A stretch of 34,157 bases of DNA from an uncultured Alistipes sp. (GTDB lineage Bacteria; Bacteroidota; Bacteroidia; Bacteroidales; Rikenellaceae): positions 1 through 34,157 of the forward strand of contig CAUDHE010000017.1 in NCBI GenBank assembly GCA_958449275.1. Reading direction: 5' to 3'. Numbering within the stretch: the first letter of the stretch is position 1; each line of letters starts with the position of its first letter. Below are positions 17,005 through 24,923 of the stretch, piece after piece. Position numbers and translations under genes: made by a program. Under the pieces are notes generated by a model. That model ran no database searches and had not been told where the DNA came from. It saw only the letters and a program-made list of their open reading frames with translations.

Positions 17005-17802
17005 TTACAAATCCTCCAATTTATCGGTCAACACTTCGGCCAACGCACCGCCGATCCCCACTTCGGCCGACACTATGTCGCGCACGAAGCCCTCGATCTG
17101 CAACCGTCGGGCCTGCATCTCCGACAAACCGCGCTGACGCATGTACATGACAGCCTCGGCATCCAACTGCCCCACTGTCGCACCGTGCGAACACTTCACG
17201 TCGTCGGCATATATTTCGAGCTGCGGCTTGGTCACGATACGCGCTTCGCCGCCCAATTCGATGTTGCGGCTGGTCTGACGCGCATCGGTACGCTGCGCGT
17301 CGGGCGCGACATAGACCAACCCCACGAACTCGCCCGCAGCACGTCCGCCCGCGACACCCTTCACCAGGGAGTCGCTGCGACAATCCGAGCTGTTATGGTT
17401 CACGCGCACGTCTACTTTCGCCCGCTCGTCGTCGCCGACTATGAACACGCCACGAAGTCCGTTTTCGGCATCGCGGCCGTCGAGATCGATTTCATAAGAA
17501 ACCGAAGCCGAAGCCGCCACGACGCACGTCGTATCGCAACGGCTGCCCCCGCTCTGGCGGATAACGCATTTCGACGAGCTCTCGGCAAGAAACACCTCGG
17601 TCAGACGCAGCCGTCCGCCCGATGCCACCTCGAAAACCGCCGAGGCGGCATCCGAGCCGTTGCGTATTATCATGACCGACTCGTCGCCCGACACGGTCCG
17701 ACGCAACTCCGACGGATCGACCAGCACTTCTATGCTGCGACCGTCGGCATCGACTATCCGTCCGCCCGACGCCTCGCTTTCGATATATTCGAGCAATCCC
17801 AT
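17005..17802 (-). CDS. sufD: SufD, Fe-S cluster scaffold subunit, short form lacking the N-terminal domain
   Basis: Predicted 265 residues, far below the usual ~420-450 for SufD. The beta-helix core (about 40-200) and C-terminal helical region are intact, including the signature YADDVKCSHGATVGQLD (198-214). H206 corresponds to the His proposed to help cluster assembly at the SufB-SufD interface, and the end RRLQIEGFVRDIV is typical. The N-terminal alpha/beta domain is absent: sufC ends 5 nt before the ATG, so no missing exon or frameshifted piece exists upstream. SufD pairs with SufB and SufC in the SufBC2D scaffold. Whether the short form is a lineage trait or specific to this genome cannot be judged here. 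Confidence 0.9.
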   Translation of the reverse strand: MGLLEYIESEASGGRIVDADGRSIEVLVDPSELRRTVSGDESVMIIRNGSDAASAVFEVASGGRLRLTEVFLAESSSKCVIRQSGGSRCDTTCVVAASASVSYEIDLDGRDAENGLRGVFIVGDDERAKVDVRVNHNSSDCRSDSLVKGVAGGRAAGEFVGLVYVAPDAQRTDARQTSRNIELGGEARIVTKPQLEIYADDVKCSHGATVGQLDAEAVMYMRQRGLSEMQARRLQIEGFVRDIVSAEVGIGGALAEVLTDKLEDL

Positions 17803-17807
17803 GCAGC

Positions 17808-18560
17808 TTAATCCTTATAATCGTTAGTGAGCCAGTCGTACCCCTCTTTTTCGAGCTTGAGCGCAAGACTCTTGTCACCCGAATGTATTATGCGGCCGCG
17901 ATAGAGCACATGCACGTAATCGGGCACAATGTAGTCGAGCAAACGCTGGTAGTGAGTAATCACCACCGTGGCATTATCGGCCGTGCGGAGTTTGGTGACG
18001 CCCGTGGCCACTATGCGCAGGGCATCGATGTCGAGACCCGAATCGGTTTCGTCCAGAACGGCCAGCTTGGGATCGAGCATAGCCATCTGGAATATCTCGT
18101 TCTTCTTCTTCTCGCCGCCCGAGAACCCCTCGTTCACGGCGCGGCCCGTCAGTTTGGAATCGAGTTCCACGACGGCGCTCTTCTCGCGCATCATACGCAA
18201 GAACTCGCCCGCCGTCAAAGGCTCCTCGCCGCGGAATTTGCGCTGCTCGTTCACGGCCATCTTCATGAAATTGGCCATCGTCACCCCGGGGATCTCCACT
18301 GGGTACTGGAATCCGAGAAACAGCCCCATACGTGCCCGATCCTCGATGGGCACAGCGAGCAGATCGCGACCCATGAACTCGACCGAACCTTCGGTCACCG
18401 TATATTTTTCGTTACCCGCCAGCACCGAAGCGAAAGTACTCTTACCCGAGCCGTTGGGTCCCATAATGGCATGCACCTCGCCGGCACGGACCTCGAAATC
18501 GATCCCTCGCAGGATCTCCTTACCCGCCACCGACGCATGCAGATTCTTTACCTTAAGCAT
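17808..18560 (-). CDS. sufC: SufC, Fe-S assembly ATPase
   Basis: Predicted 250-residue ABC-type ATPase of the SUF system, normal length. Walker A is GPNGSGKS (34-41), the ABC signature FSGGEKKKNE is at 146-155, Walker B with the catalytic Glu is LAVLDETDSGLD (166-177), and the switch His is in VITHYQRLLDYI. The DETDSGLD variant is diagnostic of SufC as opposed to transporter ATPases. It is cytosolic, and its dimerisation drives rearrangement of SufB and SufD. It sits between sufB (24-nt gap) and sufD (5-nt gap). Confidence 0.97.
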   Translation of the reverse strand: MLKVKNLHASVAGKEILRGIDFEVRAGEVHAIMGPNGSGKSTFASVLAGNEKYTVTEGSVEFMGRDLLAVPIEDRARMGLFLGFQYPVEIPGVTMANFMKMAVNEQRKFRGEEPLTAGEFLRMMREKSAVVELDSKLTGRAVNEGFSGGEKKKNEIFQMAMLDPKLAVLDETDSGLDIDALRIVATGVTKLRTADNATVVITHYQRLLDYIVPDYVHVLYRGRIIHSGDKSLALKLEKEGYDWLTNDYKD

Positions 18561-18584
18561 ATTATGATTCTTTTTTATCCATTA

Positions 18585-20030
18585 CTATCCGACCGAACCT
18601 TCGAGACTTATCGACAACAGCTTCTGCGCCTCGACGGCAAATTCCATAGGCAGCTTGGCCAACACTTCGCGCGCATAGCCGTTGACTATAAGTCCCACCG
18701 CATCCTCGGTCGACAGGCCGCGCTGGTTGCAATAGAACAACTGCTCCTCGGATATCTTAGAAGTGGTGGCCTCGTGCTCCACCACAGCCGACGGGTTGCG
18801 CGAATCGATGACGGGGAACGTGTGCGCCCCGCATTTGTCGCCTATCAGCAGCGAATCGCACTGCGAATAGTTGCGCGCGTTATCGGCTCCCCCGGCCACG
18901 CGCACCATACCGCGGTAGGCATTTTGGCTGCGACCCGCCGAGATACCTTTCGACACTATGCGGCTGCGGGTGTTGCGACCGATGTGTATCATTTTGGTAC
19001 CGGTGTCGGCCTGCTGGAAATTGTTGGTCATGGCCACCGAATAGAATTCGCCGACGGAATTGTCGCCCGCCAGTACGCAACTCGGATATTTCCACGTGAT
19101 GGCCGAACCCGTCTCCACCTGAGTCCACGACAGACGGGCATTCTCGCGGCATATACCGCGCTTGGTGACGAAATTATAGATTCCTCCGCGCCCTTCCTTG
19201 TCGCCCGGATACCAGTTCTGCACCGTCGAATACTTCACCTCGGCATCGCGCTCGGCGATGATCTCCACCACCGCGGCATGCAACTGGTTTTCGTCGCGTC
19301 GCGGTGCGGTGCATCCCTCCAGATAACTTACGTAAGCTCCCTCGTCGGCCACGAGCAGAGTGCGTTCGAACTGCCCCGTGCCTTCGGCATTTATGCGGAA
19401 ATAGGTCGAAAGCTCCATCGGACAACGCACGCCCTTGGGAATGTAGCAAAACGATCCGTCGGAAAATACGGCCGCATTGAGCGCCGCATAGAAATTGTCG
19501 GTATAGGGCACCACCGAACCCAAATATTTTTTCACCAGTTCGGGATACTCGCGCACGGCCTCGGCTATCGAACAGAATATTATTCCCTTCTCGGCCAGCG
19601 TCTCGCGGAAAGTGGTCTTCACCGACACCGAGTCCATGACGGCATCGACCGCCACGCCCGCCAGCGCCATCTGCTCCTCCAGCGGAATACCCAAACGGTC
19701 GAAAGTACGTTTCAACTCGGGATCCACCTCGTCCATCGAACCCAAAGCCTTGCGCGGTTTGGGGGCGGCATAATAAATTATATCCTGAAAATCGATATCG
19801 GGAATGGTGAGATGCGCCCATTCGGGACGTTTCATCGTCAGCCAATGGCGATAGGCTTTCAAACGGCGTTCGAGCATCCATTCGGGTTCCTGCTTCTTGG
19901 CGGATATGGTACGTATTACCTCCTCGCTGAGACCTCGCCCGATGGTTTCGGTCTCGATATCGGAGGTGAAGCCGTATTTATATTCGCCCTGCTCGATATT
20001 ATCGATCAATTCTCTCTCCTTTTCTGCCAT
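18585..20030 (-). CDS. sufB: SufB, Fe-S cluster scaffold subunit
   Basis: Predicted 481 residues, normal length for SufB. It shows the N-terminal SufB signature (EPEWMLERRLKAYRHWLTM, 49-67), a long beta-helix core and the conserved GMVRVAGGADNARNYSQCDS segment; C391 corresponds to the E. coli C405 proposed to receive sulfur. GDKCGAHTFPVI follows, then the C-terminal helices (EEQLFYCNQRGLS). It is the main scaffold on which the nascent Fe-S cluster is built in SufBC2D. First gene of sufBCDS, with a -7 promoter box 20 nt upstream. Confidence 0.97.
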   Translation of the reverse strand: MAEKERELIDNIEQGEYKYGFTSDIETETIGRGLSEEVIRTISAKKQEPEWMLERRLKAYRHWLTMKRPEWAHLTIPDIDFQDIIYYAAPKPRKALGSMDEVDPELKRTFDRLGIPLEEQMALAGVAVDAVMDSVSVKTTFRETLAEKGIIFCSIAEAVREYPELVKKYLGSVVPYTDNFYAALNAAVFSDGSFCYIPKGVRCPMELSTYFRINAEGTGQFERTLLVADEGAYVSYLEGCTAPRRDENQLHAAVVEIIAERDAEVKYSTVQNWYPGDKEGRGGIYNFVTKRGICRENARLSWTQVETGSAITWKYPSCVLAGDNSVGEFYSVAMTNNFQQADTGTKMIHIGRNTRSRIVSKGISAGRSQNAYRGMVRVAGGADNARNYSQCDSLLIGDKCGAHTFPVIDSRNPSAVVEHEATTSKISEEQLFYCNQRGLSTEDAVGLIVNGYAREVLAKLPMEFAVEAQKLLSISLEGSVG

Positions 20031-20049
20031 AATAAGCGGTAATAGTCCG

Positions 20050-20057
20050 CAAAATTA
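20050..20057 (-). promoter_or_regulatory. -7 promoter box of the suf operon
   Basis: On the minus strand TAATTTTG fits TAnnTTTG, ending 20 nt before the sufB ATG and implying a very short leader. A T-rich tract lies directly upstream; the -33 element (TTGG at 21 nt) is only a partial match. No IscR-like palindrome was recognised. Confidence 0.5.
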
Positions 20058-20098
20058 CAAAAAAAATGCAAATAGCCGCCAACTCGTCCTGCCGACAT

Positions 20099-21208
20099 CT
20101 ATATCTTCAAAAATACCTGCTTGCGATAGAGGAACCACAAGAACAGCCAGCAGACGACCACATAACCTGCGGAAGTGACTACCGCGGCAATGTTTTCGGG
20201 GCATAATCCCGCCAGACCGCCGACGAAGAAATTCGATACTCCGCCGAAGTTCACGATGCGCTGCGCCATGTAGATCGTAATGGAATTCATGCCCACCACG
20301 CGAAACACCATTGTCCACCGACCGTTCAGCCCCCGAACGTCGATCACGTAATAGAACAACGCCATCATGGCAAGCGAATAAGCCCCCACGGCGCATACGA
20401 AAGTACTCGACCACAGCATTTTGTTGACCGGGACGAATCCGTTGCCGACCGCCGCGACGGCGGCCAGCGCGACGGCGCCGCACAGCATCCACAACGTCTT
20501 GCGGTTGCCCGACATGCGCTCCTCGGGCAGACGGATCAGTTCTCCCGTGAATATTCCGAGCATGGCCGTGACTACGGCGGGCAGAGCCGACAGCAATCCC
20601 TCCGGATCGAAACGTCCGTTGAAATAAAGGTGCCCGGGCAGGAAGCAGCGATCGAAATAACCCGCGAAACACCCCTCGCAGCTCAACGGATCGGCATTCG
20701 GCACGTCGGGAGCACCGACGTATTTCGACAACAGCGCATAACCTACGAGAATGAAAACCGACACCCCGATACGGGTACGCAATCCGCAGTTGACGTAGAG
20801 CAACGCCGCAAACATCCACGATATGCCGATACGGGCCAGCACGCTCGCGCAGCGCAAGTTTTCGAAATCGAGCTTGAACAAACCGTTATATATGAGTCCC
20901 AGCAATACGAGTATTGCGGCGCGACGAACGATCTTCAAGTGTATCTCCGTCGTCGAACGTCCCTTTTCGCGCTGCTTGGCATACGAGAACGGGAACGAAA
21001 CACCTGCGAGAAACAGAAACAGAGGGAATATGGTATCGTGGTGACGCAATCCGTCCCACGACACATGCCCCATCGAACGGGCCACGGCATCGGTAACCTC
21101 GCCGGGCCACAAAGCGCACAGGGCCGCTATCACCGACGAAAGCCCCATGATAAAAAACATGTCGAACCCGCGCAACGCATCGAGCGACATCAAACGATCG
21201 TTCTTCAT
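20099..21208 (-). CDS. DUF5009/HGSNAT-like membrane acyltransferase (COG4299)
   Basis: Predicted 369-residue inner-membrane protein with about ten hydrophobic helices. It opens with the family signature RLMSLDALRGFDMFFIMG (5-22), has HDTIFPLFLFLAGVSFPF near 57-74, and ends with a short basic tail. Relatives include NagX and human heparan-alpha-glucosaminide N-acetyltransferase, which acetylate amino sugars across a membrane using cytosolic acetyl-CoA. In Bacteroidota these proteins are often linked to glycan use, but the substrate here is unknown. It is a single-gene unit with a promoter box about 60 nt upstream, and its stop lies 41 nt before the suf -7 box. Confidence 0.8.
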   Translation of the reverse strand: MKNDRLMSLDALRGFDMFFIMGLSSVIAALCALWPGEVTDAVARSMGHVSWDGLRHHDTIFPLFLFLAGVSFPFSYAKQREKGRSTTEIHLKIVRRAAILVLLGLIYNGLFKLDFENLRCASVLARIGISWMFAALLYVNCGLRTRIGVSVFILVGYALLSKYVGAPDVPNADPLSCEGCFAGYFDRCFLPGHLYFNGRFDPEGLLSALPAVVTAMLGIFTGELIRLPEERMSGNRKTLWMLCGAVALAAVAAVGNGFVPVNKMLWSSTFVCAVGAYSLAMMALFYYVIDVRGLNGRWTMVFRVVGMNSITIYMAQRIVNFGGVSNFFVGGLAGLCPENIAAVVTSAGYVVVCWLFLWFLYRKQVFLKI

Positions 21209-21268
21209 TTCATATAAAGGTTAAAAGTTAACAGGCATACGTTGTCCGCACCGCGGCCGACATCATTA

Positions 21269-21276
21269 CAAAGATA
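21269..21276 (-). promoter_or_regulatory. -7 promoter box of the DUF5009 gene
   Basis: On the minus strand TATCTTTG exactly matches TAnnTTTG, 60 nt before the ATG at 21208. No convincing TTTG at -33. Confidence 0.5.
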
Positions 21277-21368
21277 CTTATTATTTTCGACATATCATAC
21301 CGTCACGCGGATATTGTCCGCTTTCGGCTGCGAATCGGCAGGCATATCGAAAAAATTGCGTCGATTAT

Positions 21369-21399
21369 TTTGCAATATGATTTTTTATACCTACATTTG
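21369..21399 (+). promoter_or_regulatory. Consensus Bacteroidota promoter for tRNA-Ser
   Basis: TTTG (21369-21372), exactly 19 nt, then TACATTTG (21392-21399): the full Bacteroidota housekeeping consensus TTTG-N19-TAnnTTTG. It lies 32 nt before the tRNA 5' end and is the best promoter match in the window. Confidence 0.85.
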
Positions 21400-21431
21400 C
21401 ACCACTCTTTTAAAGGAGTATATTTCGGTCA

Positions 21432-21520
21432 GGAAGGATGGGTGAGTGGCTGAAACCACCAGTTTGCTAAACTGACGTACTCGGATTTGGGTACCGGGGG
21501 TTCGAATCCCCCTCCTTCCG
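21432..21520 (+). tRNA. tRNA-Ser (anticodon GCU)
   Basis: Class II tRNA, 89 nt. The acceptor GGAAGGA (21432-21438) pairs with TCCTTCC (21513-21519), discriminator G at 21520. The T-arm is GGGGG-TTCGAAT-CCCCC (21496-21512). The anticodon loop reads TTGCTAA, giving GCU for AGC/AGU serine codons, and a long variable arm follows the anticodon stem as expected for serine. CCA is not encoded. It is monocistronic, with its own consensus promoter and terminator. Confidence 0.95.
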
Positions 21521-21539
21521 CTCGGTGCAGATGTACTCG

Positions 21540-21576
21540 ATGCCGCAGGGATTTCATTATCCCGCGGCATTTTTTC
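21540..21576 (+). terminator. Terminator of tRNA-Ser
   Basis: ATGCCGC (21540-21546) pairs with GCGGCAT (21564-21570), and GGGAT (21548-21552) with ATCCC (21559-21563), leaving one bulged A. A run of six T follows. It starts 20 nt after the tRNA. Confidence 0.88.
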
Positions 21577-21627
21577 TGTGTTTGTCGGCACACGAAACCG
21601 TCGAAACGCACCAAACCCGCGTCACCT

Positions 21628-22059
21628 CTAATCCCGGGTATAGGAGTACAAAAGGTTGACGCTGAACGAATCGCCCTTGTAGATCTTCATCCCGTTGCGG
21701 CCGTACTCTATGGAATACAGAATATCGAATACGCTCTTGGTCCCGCCCTTGTATATGCGGTACGTATACGATCCCTTGTCGGACAGCGTTATGGTATAGA
21801 GCGCATCGAACACCGATGTCGTTCCTCCCTTATACACCGTCCACTCGTCCTTCTTGCAACGTATGGTGTAAAGCACGTCGAACACCGTATTGCCCTTGCC
21901 GTTGTAAATTTTGTGAGTTCCCTGCGGCATATTCATTATGCGCACCAGATTGCAGATCAAATCGCGATCGGCCTCGGGAATCGGCAACTTGCGCCAGTCT
22001 TGAGCCGATACGGAAATCGCCCATGCGAGCGACAGTATCAAAAACAAAAATTTTTTCAT
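21628..22059 (-). CDS. Small secreted protein with four YKGGTxSVFDxLY repeats, function unknown
   Basis: Predicted 143-residue protein. The signal peptide is MKKFLFLILSLAWAISVSA with cleavage before Q20. After a short linker (residues ~20-50) the rest is four tandem repeats of about 20-27 residues: IYNGKGNTVFDVLYTI, VYKGGTTSVFDALYTI, IYKGGTKSVFDILYSI and the decayed last copy IYKGDSFSVNLLYSY. Each looks like two or three beta-strands, so a small all-beta repeat fold is likely (inference). I do not recognise a named family. The ATG at 22059 gives a clean signal peptide; an upstream in-frame start at 22095 would spoil it. It sits downstream of the his operon on the same strand, separated by two hairpins; a near-match -7 box (AATATTTG on the minus strand, at 22093-22100) suggests its own promoter. 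Confidence 0.75.
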   Translation of the reverse strand: MKKFLFLILSLAWAISVSAQDWRKLPIPEADRDLICNLVRIMNMPQGTHKIYNGKGNTVFDVLYTIRCKKDEWTVYKGGTTSVFDALYTITLSDKGSYTYRIYKGGTKSVFDILYSIEYGRNGMKIYKGDSFSVNLLYSYTRD

Positions 22060-22101
22060 GGTTCTAATTATTGATAAACTAAAAACACTTCTCAAATATT
22101 T

Positions 22102-22122
22102 CGACCTCGCGACGCGAGGTCG
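22102..22122 (-). other. Perfect hairpin downstream of the his operon
   Basis: CGACCTCGC (22102-22110) pairs with GCGAGGTCG (22114-22122), a 9-bp GC-rich stem with a 3-nt loop, directly adjoining repeat copy 2. There is no T-run, so Rho-independent termination is not certain; mRNA 3'-end protection is an alternative. Confidence 0.55.
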
Positions 22123-22156
22123 GCAGTTCGCCGCCGCCCCACGCGGCGGACTGCAA
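22123..22156 (-). repeat. GC-rich palindromic repeat, copy 2
   Basis: 22130-22156 is the exact reverse complement of 2917-2943 (27 nt). It folds as CCGCCGC (22131-22137) with GCGGCGG (22143-22149) and an outer GCAGT/ACTGC (22123-22127 with 22150-22154). It starts 14 nt after the hisIE stop on the transcribed strand and reads in the same orientation to the upstream gene as copy 1 does. Confidence 0.7.
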
Positions 22157-22170
22157 AATAATTGTCCAAC

Positions 22171-22773
22171 CTAAACCTTATGCCTCAACGCGAGTTCACG
22201 CTCCATATCCTCGACGGAGCACCCCATCTGTTCCATCAGCACCAAAAGATGGTAGATCAGGTCCGAAGCCTCGTAGATGAAACGGTCGCGATTGCCGTCC
22301 ACGGCCTCCACTACGCTCTCCACCGCCTCCTCGCCGACTTTCTGCGCTATCTTCTTCACACCTTTTATGAATAGTTTGGTGGTATACGATCCTTCGGGCA
22401 TGTCGCGGTGACGTTGCCGCACGACGCTTTGCAGACGACGGATAAACCCTTCTTCGTCGGGCGTGTCGAAACAACTCGTCGTGCCGCGATGGCACACGGG
22501 CCCCGCAGGCGTGGCCTTGATCAACAAGGTATCGCGGTCGCAATCGGCATACACCGACTCTATCGCCAGATAGTTACCGCTCGTCTCGCCCTTGGTCCAC
22601 AAACAATTGCGTGTGCGCGAAAAGAAAGTCACGCGCCCCTCGGCCATGCTGCGGTCGAACGCCTCGCGATTCATGTAACCCAACATCAGCACCTTGAGCG
22701 TGACGGCATCCTGCACGATTACGGGCAGCAGACCGTCGGCCTGTTTGGAAAGATTCAGTTCATCGAATGTCAT
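22171..22773 (-). CDS. hisI: Bifunctional phosphoribosyl-AMP cyclohydrolase / phosphoribosyl-ATP pyrophosphatase HisIE
   Basis: Predicted 200 residues, two fused enzymes for steps 2 and 3 of histidine synthesis. The cyclohydrolase half (about 1-110) has the Mg/Zn motif YADCDRDTLL, with D77, D79, D81 and C78, plus the zinc cysteines C94 (PVCHRG) and C101 (SCFD). The pyrophosphatase half (about 112-200) has the all-alpha MazG-like signature KVGEEAVESVVEA followed by EASDLIYHLLVLM. It is the last gene of the his operon; its ATG overlaps the hisF stop as ATGA. Confidence 0.96.
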   Translation of the reverse strand: MTFDELNLSKQADGLLPVIVQDAVTLKVLMLGYMNREAFDRSMAEGRVTFFSRTRNCLWTKGETSGNYLAIESVYADCDRDTLLIKATPAGPVCHRGTTSCFDTPDEEGFIRRLQSVVRQRHRDMPEGSYTTKLFIKGVKKIAQKVGEEAVESVVEAVDGNRDRFIYEASDLIYHLLVLMEQMGCSVEDMERELALRHKV

Positions 22774-23528
22774 AGTCTTACATTTATATTACGTTTTTTC
22801 AACTCGGTTTTAAGTTCTCCTACGGTAATTTCGCCGAAATGGAATATGCTGGCAGCCAATGCCGCATCGGCCCTGCCCGCCGCAAGCACCTCGGCTATAT
22901 CGGCCGCCGAACCCGCGCCGCCCGAGGCTATTATCGGAATCGATAGCTCGTCGGCCAAACGGGCGAAAGTCTCGCACGGATAACCCGAACGGGTGCCGTC
23001 ATGATTCATCGAAGTGAACAGAATCTCGCCCGCGCCGCGCTCCTGCGCTTCGCGTGTCCACTCGAACAACTCTCGGTCCGTAGTCCGACTGCCGCCGTGG
23101 GTCATTACCCGCCATACTCCATCATCCGTACGACGGGCATCCACGGCCACCACCACGAACTGACTGCCGTAACGCGACGCCAAACGGTCGACAAGCGACG
23201 GATCGGCTATCGCCGCGCTGTTGATCGATATTTTGTCCGCCCCCGCATCCAAAAGCCGCGAGGCATCGTCCATAGACGATATGCCGCCGCCGACGGTAAA
23301 CGGAATGTTGATGCCGTCGGCGATACGCTCCACCAGTCTCGTGAAGGTATTGCGTCCGTCACGCGTGGCACTTATGTCGAGGTATACCAGCTCGTCGGCA
23401 CCGCAGCGCGCATAATGACGCCCCAACTCCACGGCATCGCCCACATCGCGCAGCCCTTCGAAATTCACGCCTTTCACGGTTCGTCCGTCCTTGACGTCGA
23501 GGCACGGAATTATTCGTTTCGCAACCAT
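22770..23528 (-). CDS. hisF: Imidazole glycerol phosphate synthase, cyclase subunit HisF
   Basis: Predicted 252-residue (beta/alpha)8 barrel that, with HisH, turns PRFAR and ammonia into IGP and AICAR. It starts AKRIIPCLDVKDGRTVKGVN; D11 is the first catalytic Asp and the second is in FVVVAVDARR. Both phosphate-binding glycine loops are present (GGGISS near 80 and IASGGAGS near 220). Normal length. It starts 19 nt before the hisA stop, so the two reading frames overlap. Confidence 0.97.
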   Translation of the reverse strand: MVAKRIIPCLDVKDGRTVKGVNFEGLRDVGDAVELGRHYARCGADELVYLDISATRDGRNTFTRLVERIADGINIPFTVGGGISSMDDASRLLDAGADKISINSAAIADPSLVDRLASRYGSQFVVVAVDARRTDDGVWRVMTHGGSRTTDRELFEWTREAQERGAGEILFTSMNHDGTRSGYPCETFARLADELSIPIIASGGAGSAADIAEVLAAGRADAALAASIFHFGEITVGELKTELKKRNINVRL

Positions 23529-24241
23529 CTTTCCACATCTTTCAACGTTATACGATTCTCATACAGAGCCTTTCCCACGATCACCTTGCGCAGACCGAGT
23601 TCGTCGAGCCGCTCGATATCCGACATGGAACCGATACCGCCCGACACGGTGAAATCCACCCCGTCGTAACGATGTTGCAAATCGGTATAGAGATCGAACG
23701 ACGGTCCCTGCAACATGCCGTCTTTCGAAATATCGGTGCACACAACCTGCTTCACCCCGTGAGGCAGAAACTCCCCCACCATGTCGTCGATGCCGAGACT
23801 CAGATCCTCCTGCCATCCGTTAACCGAAACACGTCCGTCGCGCACGTCGACGCCGAGTATCATCCTGTCGCCGCCGAAACGCAACAGCCACTCGATAAAC
23901 AGTTCGGGCTCGCGTGCCGCGACGCTGCCGACGATGGCGCAATCGGCTCCGTAATCGAACAACGCACGCAAAGCATCCTCGCTCTTTATGCCGCCGCCCC
24001 ACTCTATCTCGACATCGGCCCCCACGGCCATGCGTTCCAATGTCTTCAGATTCTTAGGCGATGCCGATTTGGCTCCGTCCAGATCGACCACATGGATACG
24101 CCGCACGCCGCAGTCGGCATAACGCTTGGCCATATCCTCGGGCGAGGCATCGTAAACGCGGCGACGGTCGTAATCGCCCTGCGACAACCGCACGCAGCGG
24201 CCGTCTATTATATCTATCGCGGGAATTATCTCTATTCTCAT
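23510..24241 (-). CDS. hisA: ProFAR isomerase HisA
   Basis: Predicted 243-residue (beta/alpha)8 barrel that opens the ribose of ProFAR by Amadori rearrangement. The N-terminus IEIIPAIDIIDGRCVRLSQG carries the first catalytic Asp (D9 by this start), and the second is in MILGVDVRDG. Phosphate-binding segments EWGGGI and VSGGIGS are present. It is related to HisF by the half-barrel repeat. ATGA overlap with hisH upstream. Confidence 0.97.
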   Translation of the reverse strand: MRIEIIPAIDIIDGRCVRLSQGDYDRRRVYDASPEDMAKRYADCGVRRIHVVDLDGAKSASPKNLKTLERMAVGADVEIEWGGGIKSEDALRALFDYGADCAIVGSVAAREPELFIEWLLRFGGDRMILGVDVRDGRVSVNGWQEDLSLGIDDMVGEFLPHGVKQVVCTDISKDGMLQGPSFDLYTDLQHRYDGVDFTVSGGIGSMSDIERLDELGLRKVIVGKALYENRITLKDVERWLRNE

Positions 24242-24822
24242 AATTTCAAAAAGTTTTCGATTATCCTCTCGCCCGCGTCGCCGCTCTTTTCGGGATGGAA
24301 CTGCGTGCCATAGAAATTCTCGTATTTAAGAGCCGCACTGAACATGACTCCGTGACGCGCGGTGGCGATTGTGTCGGGACACAGCTCGGGATAATAGGAG
24401 TGGACGAAATAGACGTACTCGCCTCCTTCCATGCCTCTGAACAGTTTCGATTCGAGATTGCCGATGCGGTTCCACCCCATGTGAGGCACTTTGGCTTCGG
24501 GAGCGGGTTCGAACCGCTTCACCCGCGCGTCGAACAACCCGAGGCAATCGATGTCGCCTTCCTCGCTGCGGCGACACATCACCTGCATACCGACGCAGAT
24601 CCCGAGAACGGGACGGCGCAGCGAGCGTATGACTTCGGGCAGCGCGGCTGTACGCAGGTTGGTCATGGCCTCGGCGGCATTGCCCACCCCGGGCAGCAGC
24701 ACGCGGTCGGCCGAACGTATGGTATCGGGATCGGCCGTTACGACGAACTCGGCCCCCAGCCGCCGCAGGGCATTCTCCACCGATCGGAGATTGCCCGTTT
24801 TGTAATCTATTACAGCTATCAT
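24238..24822 (-). CDS. hisH: Imidazole glycerol phosphate synthase, glutaminase subunit HisH
   Basis: Predicted 194-residue class I glutamine amidotransferase that feeds ammonia to HisF. The catalytic triad is visible: C76 in GICVGMQ, and H176 and E178 in TQFHPEKSG. The oxyanion-strand motif LPGVGN is at 43-48. ATG at 24822 (MIAVIDYKTGN) is preferred to a TTG three codons earlier. It is separated from hisB by 109 nt holding a large palindrome, the only long gap in the operon. Confidence 0.96.
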   Translation of the reverse strand: MIAVIDYKTGNLRSVENALRRLGAEFVVTADPDTIRSADRVLLPGVGNAAEAMTNLRTAALPEVIRSLRRPVLGICVGMQVMCRRSEEGDIDCLGLFDARVKRFEPAPEAKVPHMGWNRIGNLESKLFRGMEGGEYVYFVHSYYPELCPDTIATARHGVMFSAALKYENFYGTQFHPEKSGDAGERIIENFLKL

Positions 24823-24851
24823 AAGTATCAACTAATTCAATGTTTTCGGAC

Positions 24852-24923
24852 GCAGCCTGCGGAGGGCGCCGATGGCGGGCCTCCGCCGCCGGAGGCTGCA
24901 GCCCGCGCGTCTCAATGAGACGC
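24852..24923. repeat. GC-rich compound palindrome between hisB and hisH
   Basis: Two structures. First, GCCTCCG (24879-24885) pairs with CGGAGGC (24890-24896) around CCGC. The same region can also pair GCAGCCT (24852-24858) with AGGCTGC (24893-24899) and GCGGAGG (24859-24865) with CCTCCGC (24880-24886). Second, GCGTCTC (24907-24913) pairs with GAGACGC (24917-24923), followed by ATTTTT only on the plus strand. As no T-run follows on the his-transcribed strand, it is not a plain terminator for the operon. It resembles the other GC-rich repeat in composition, not in sequence. Confidence 0.65.
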
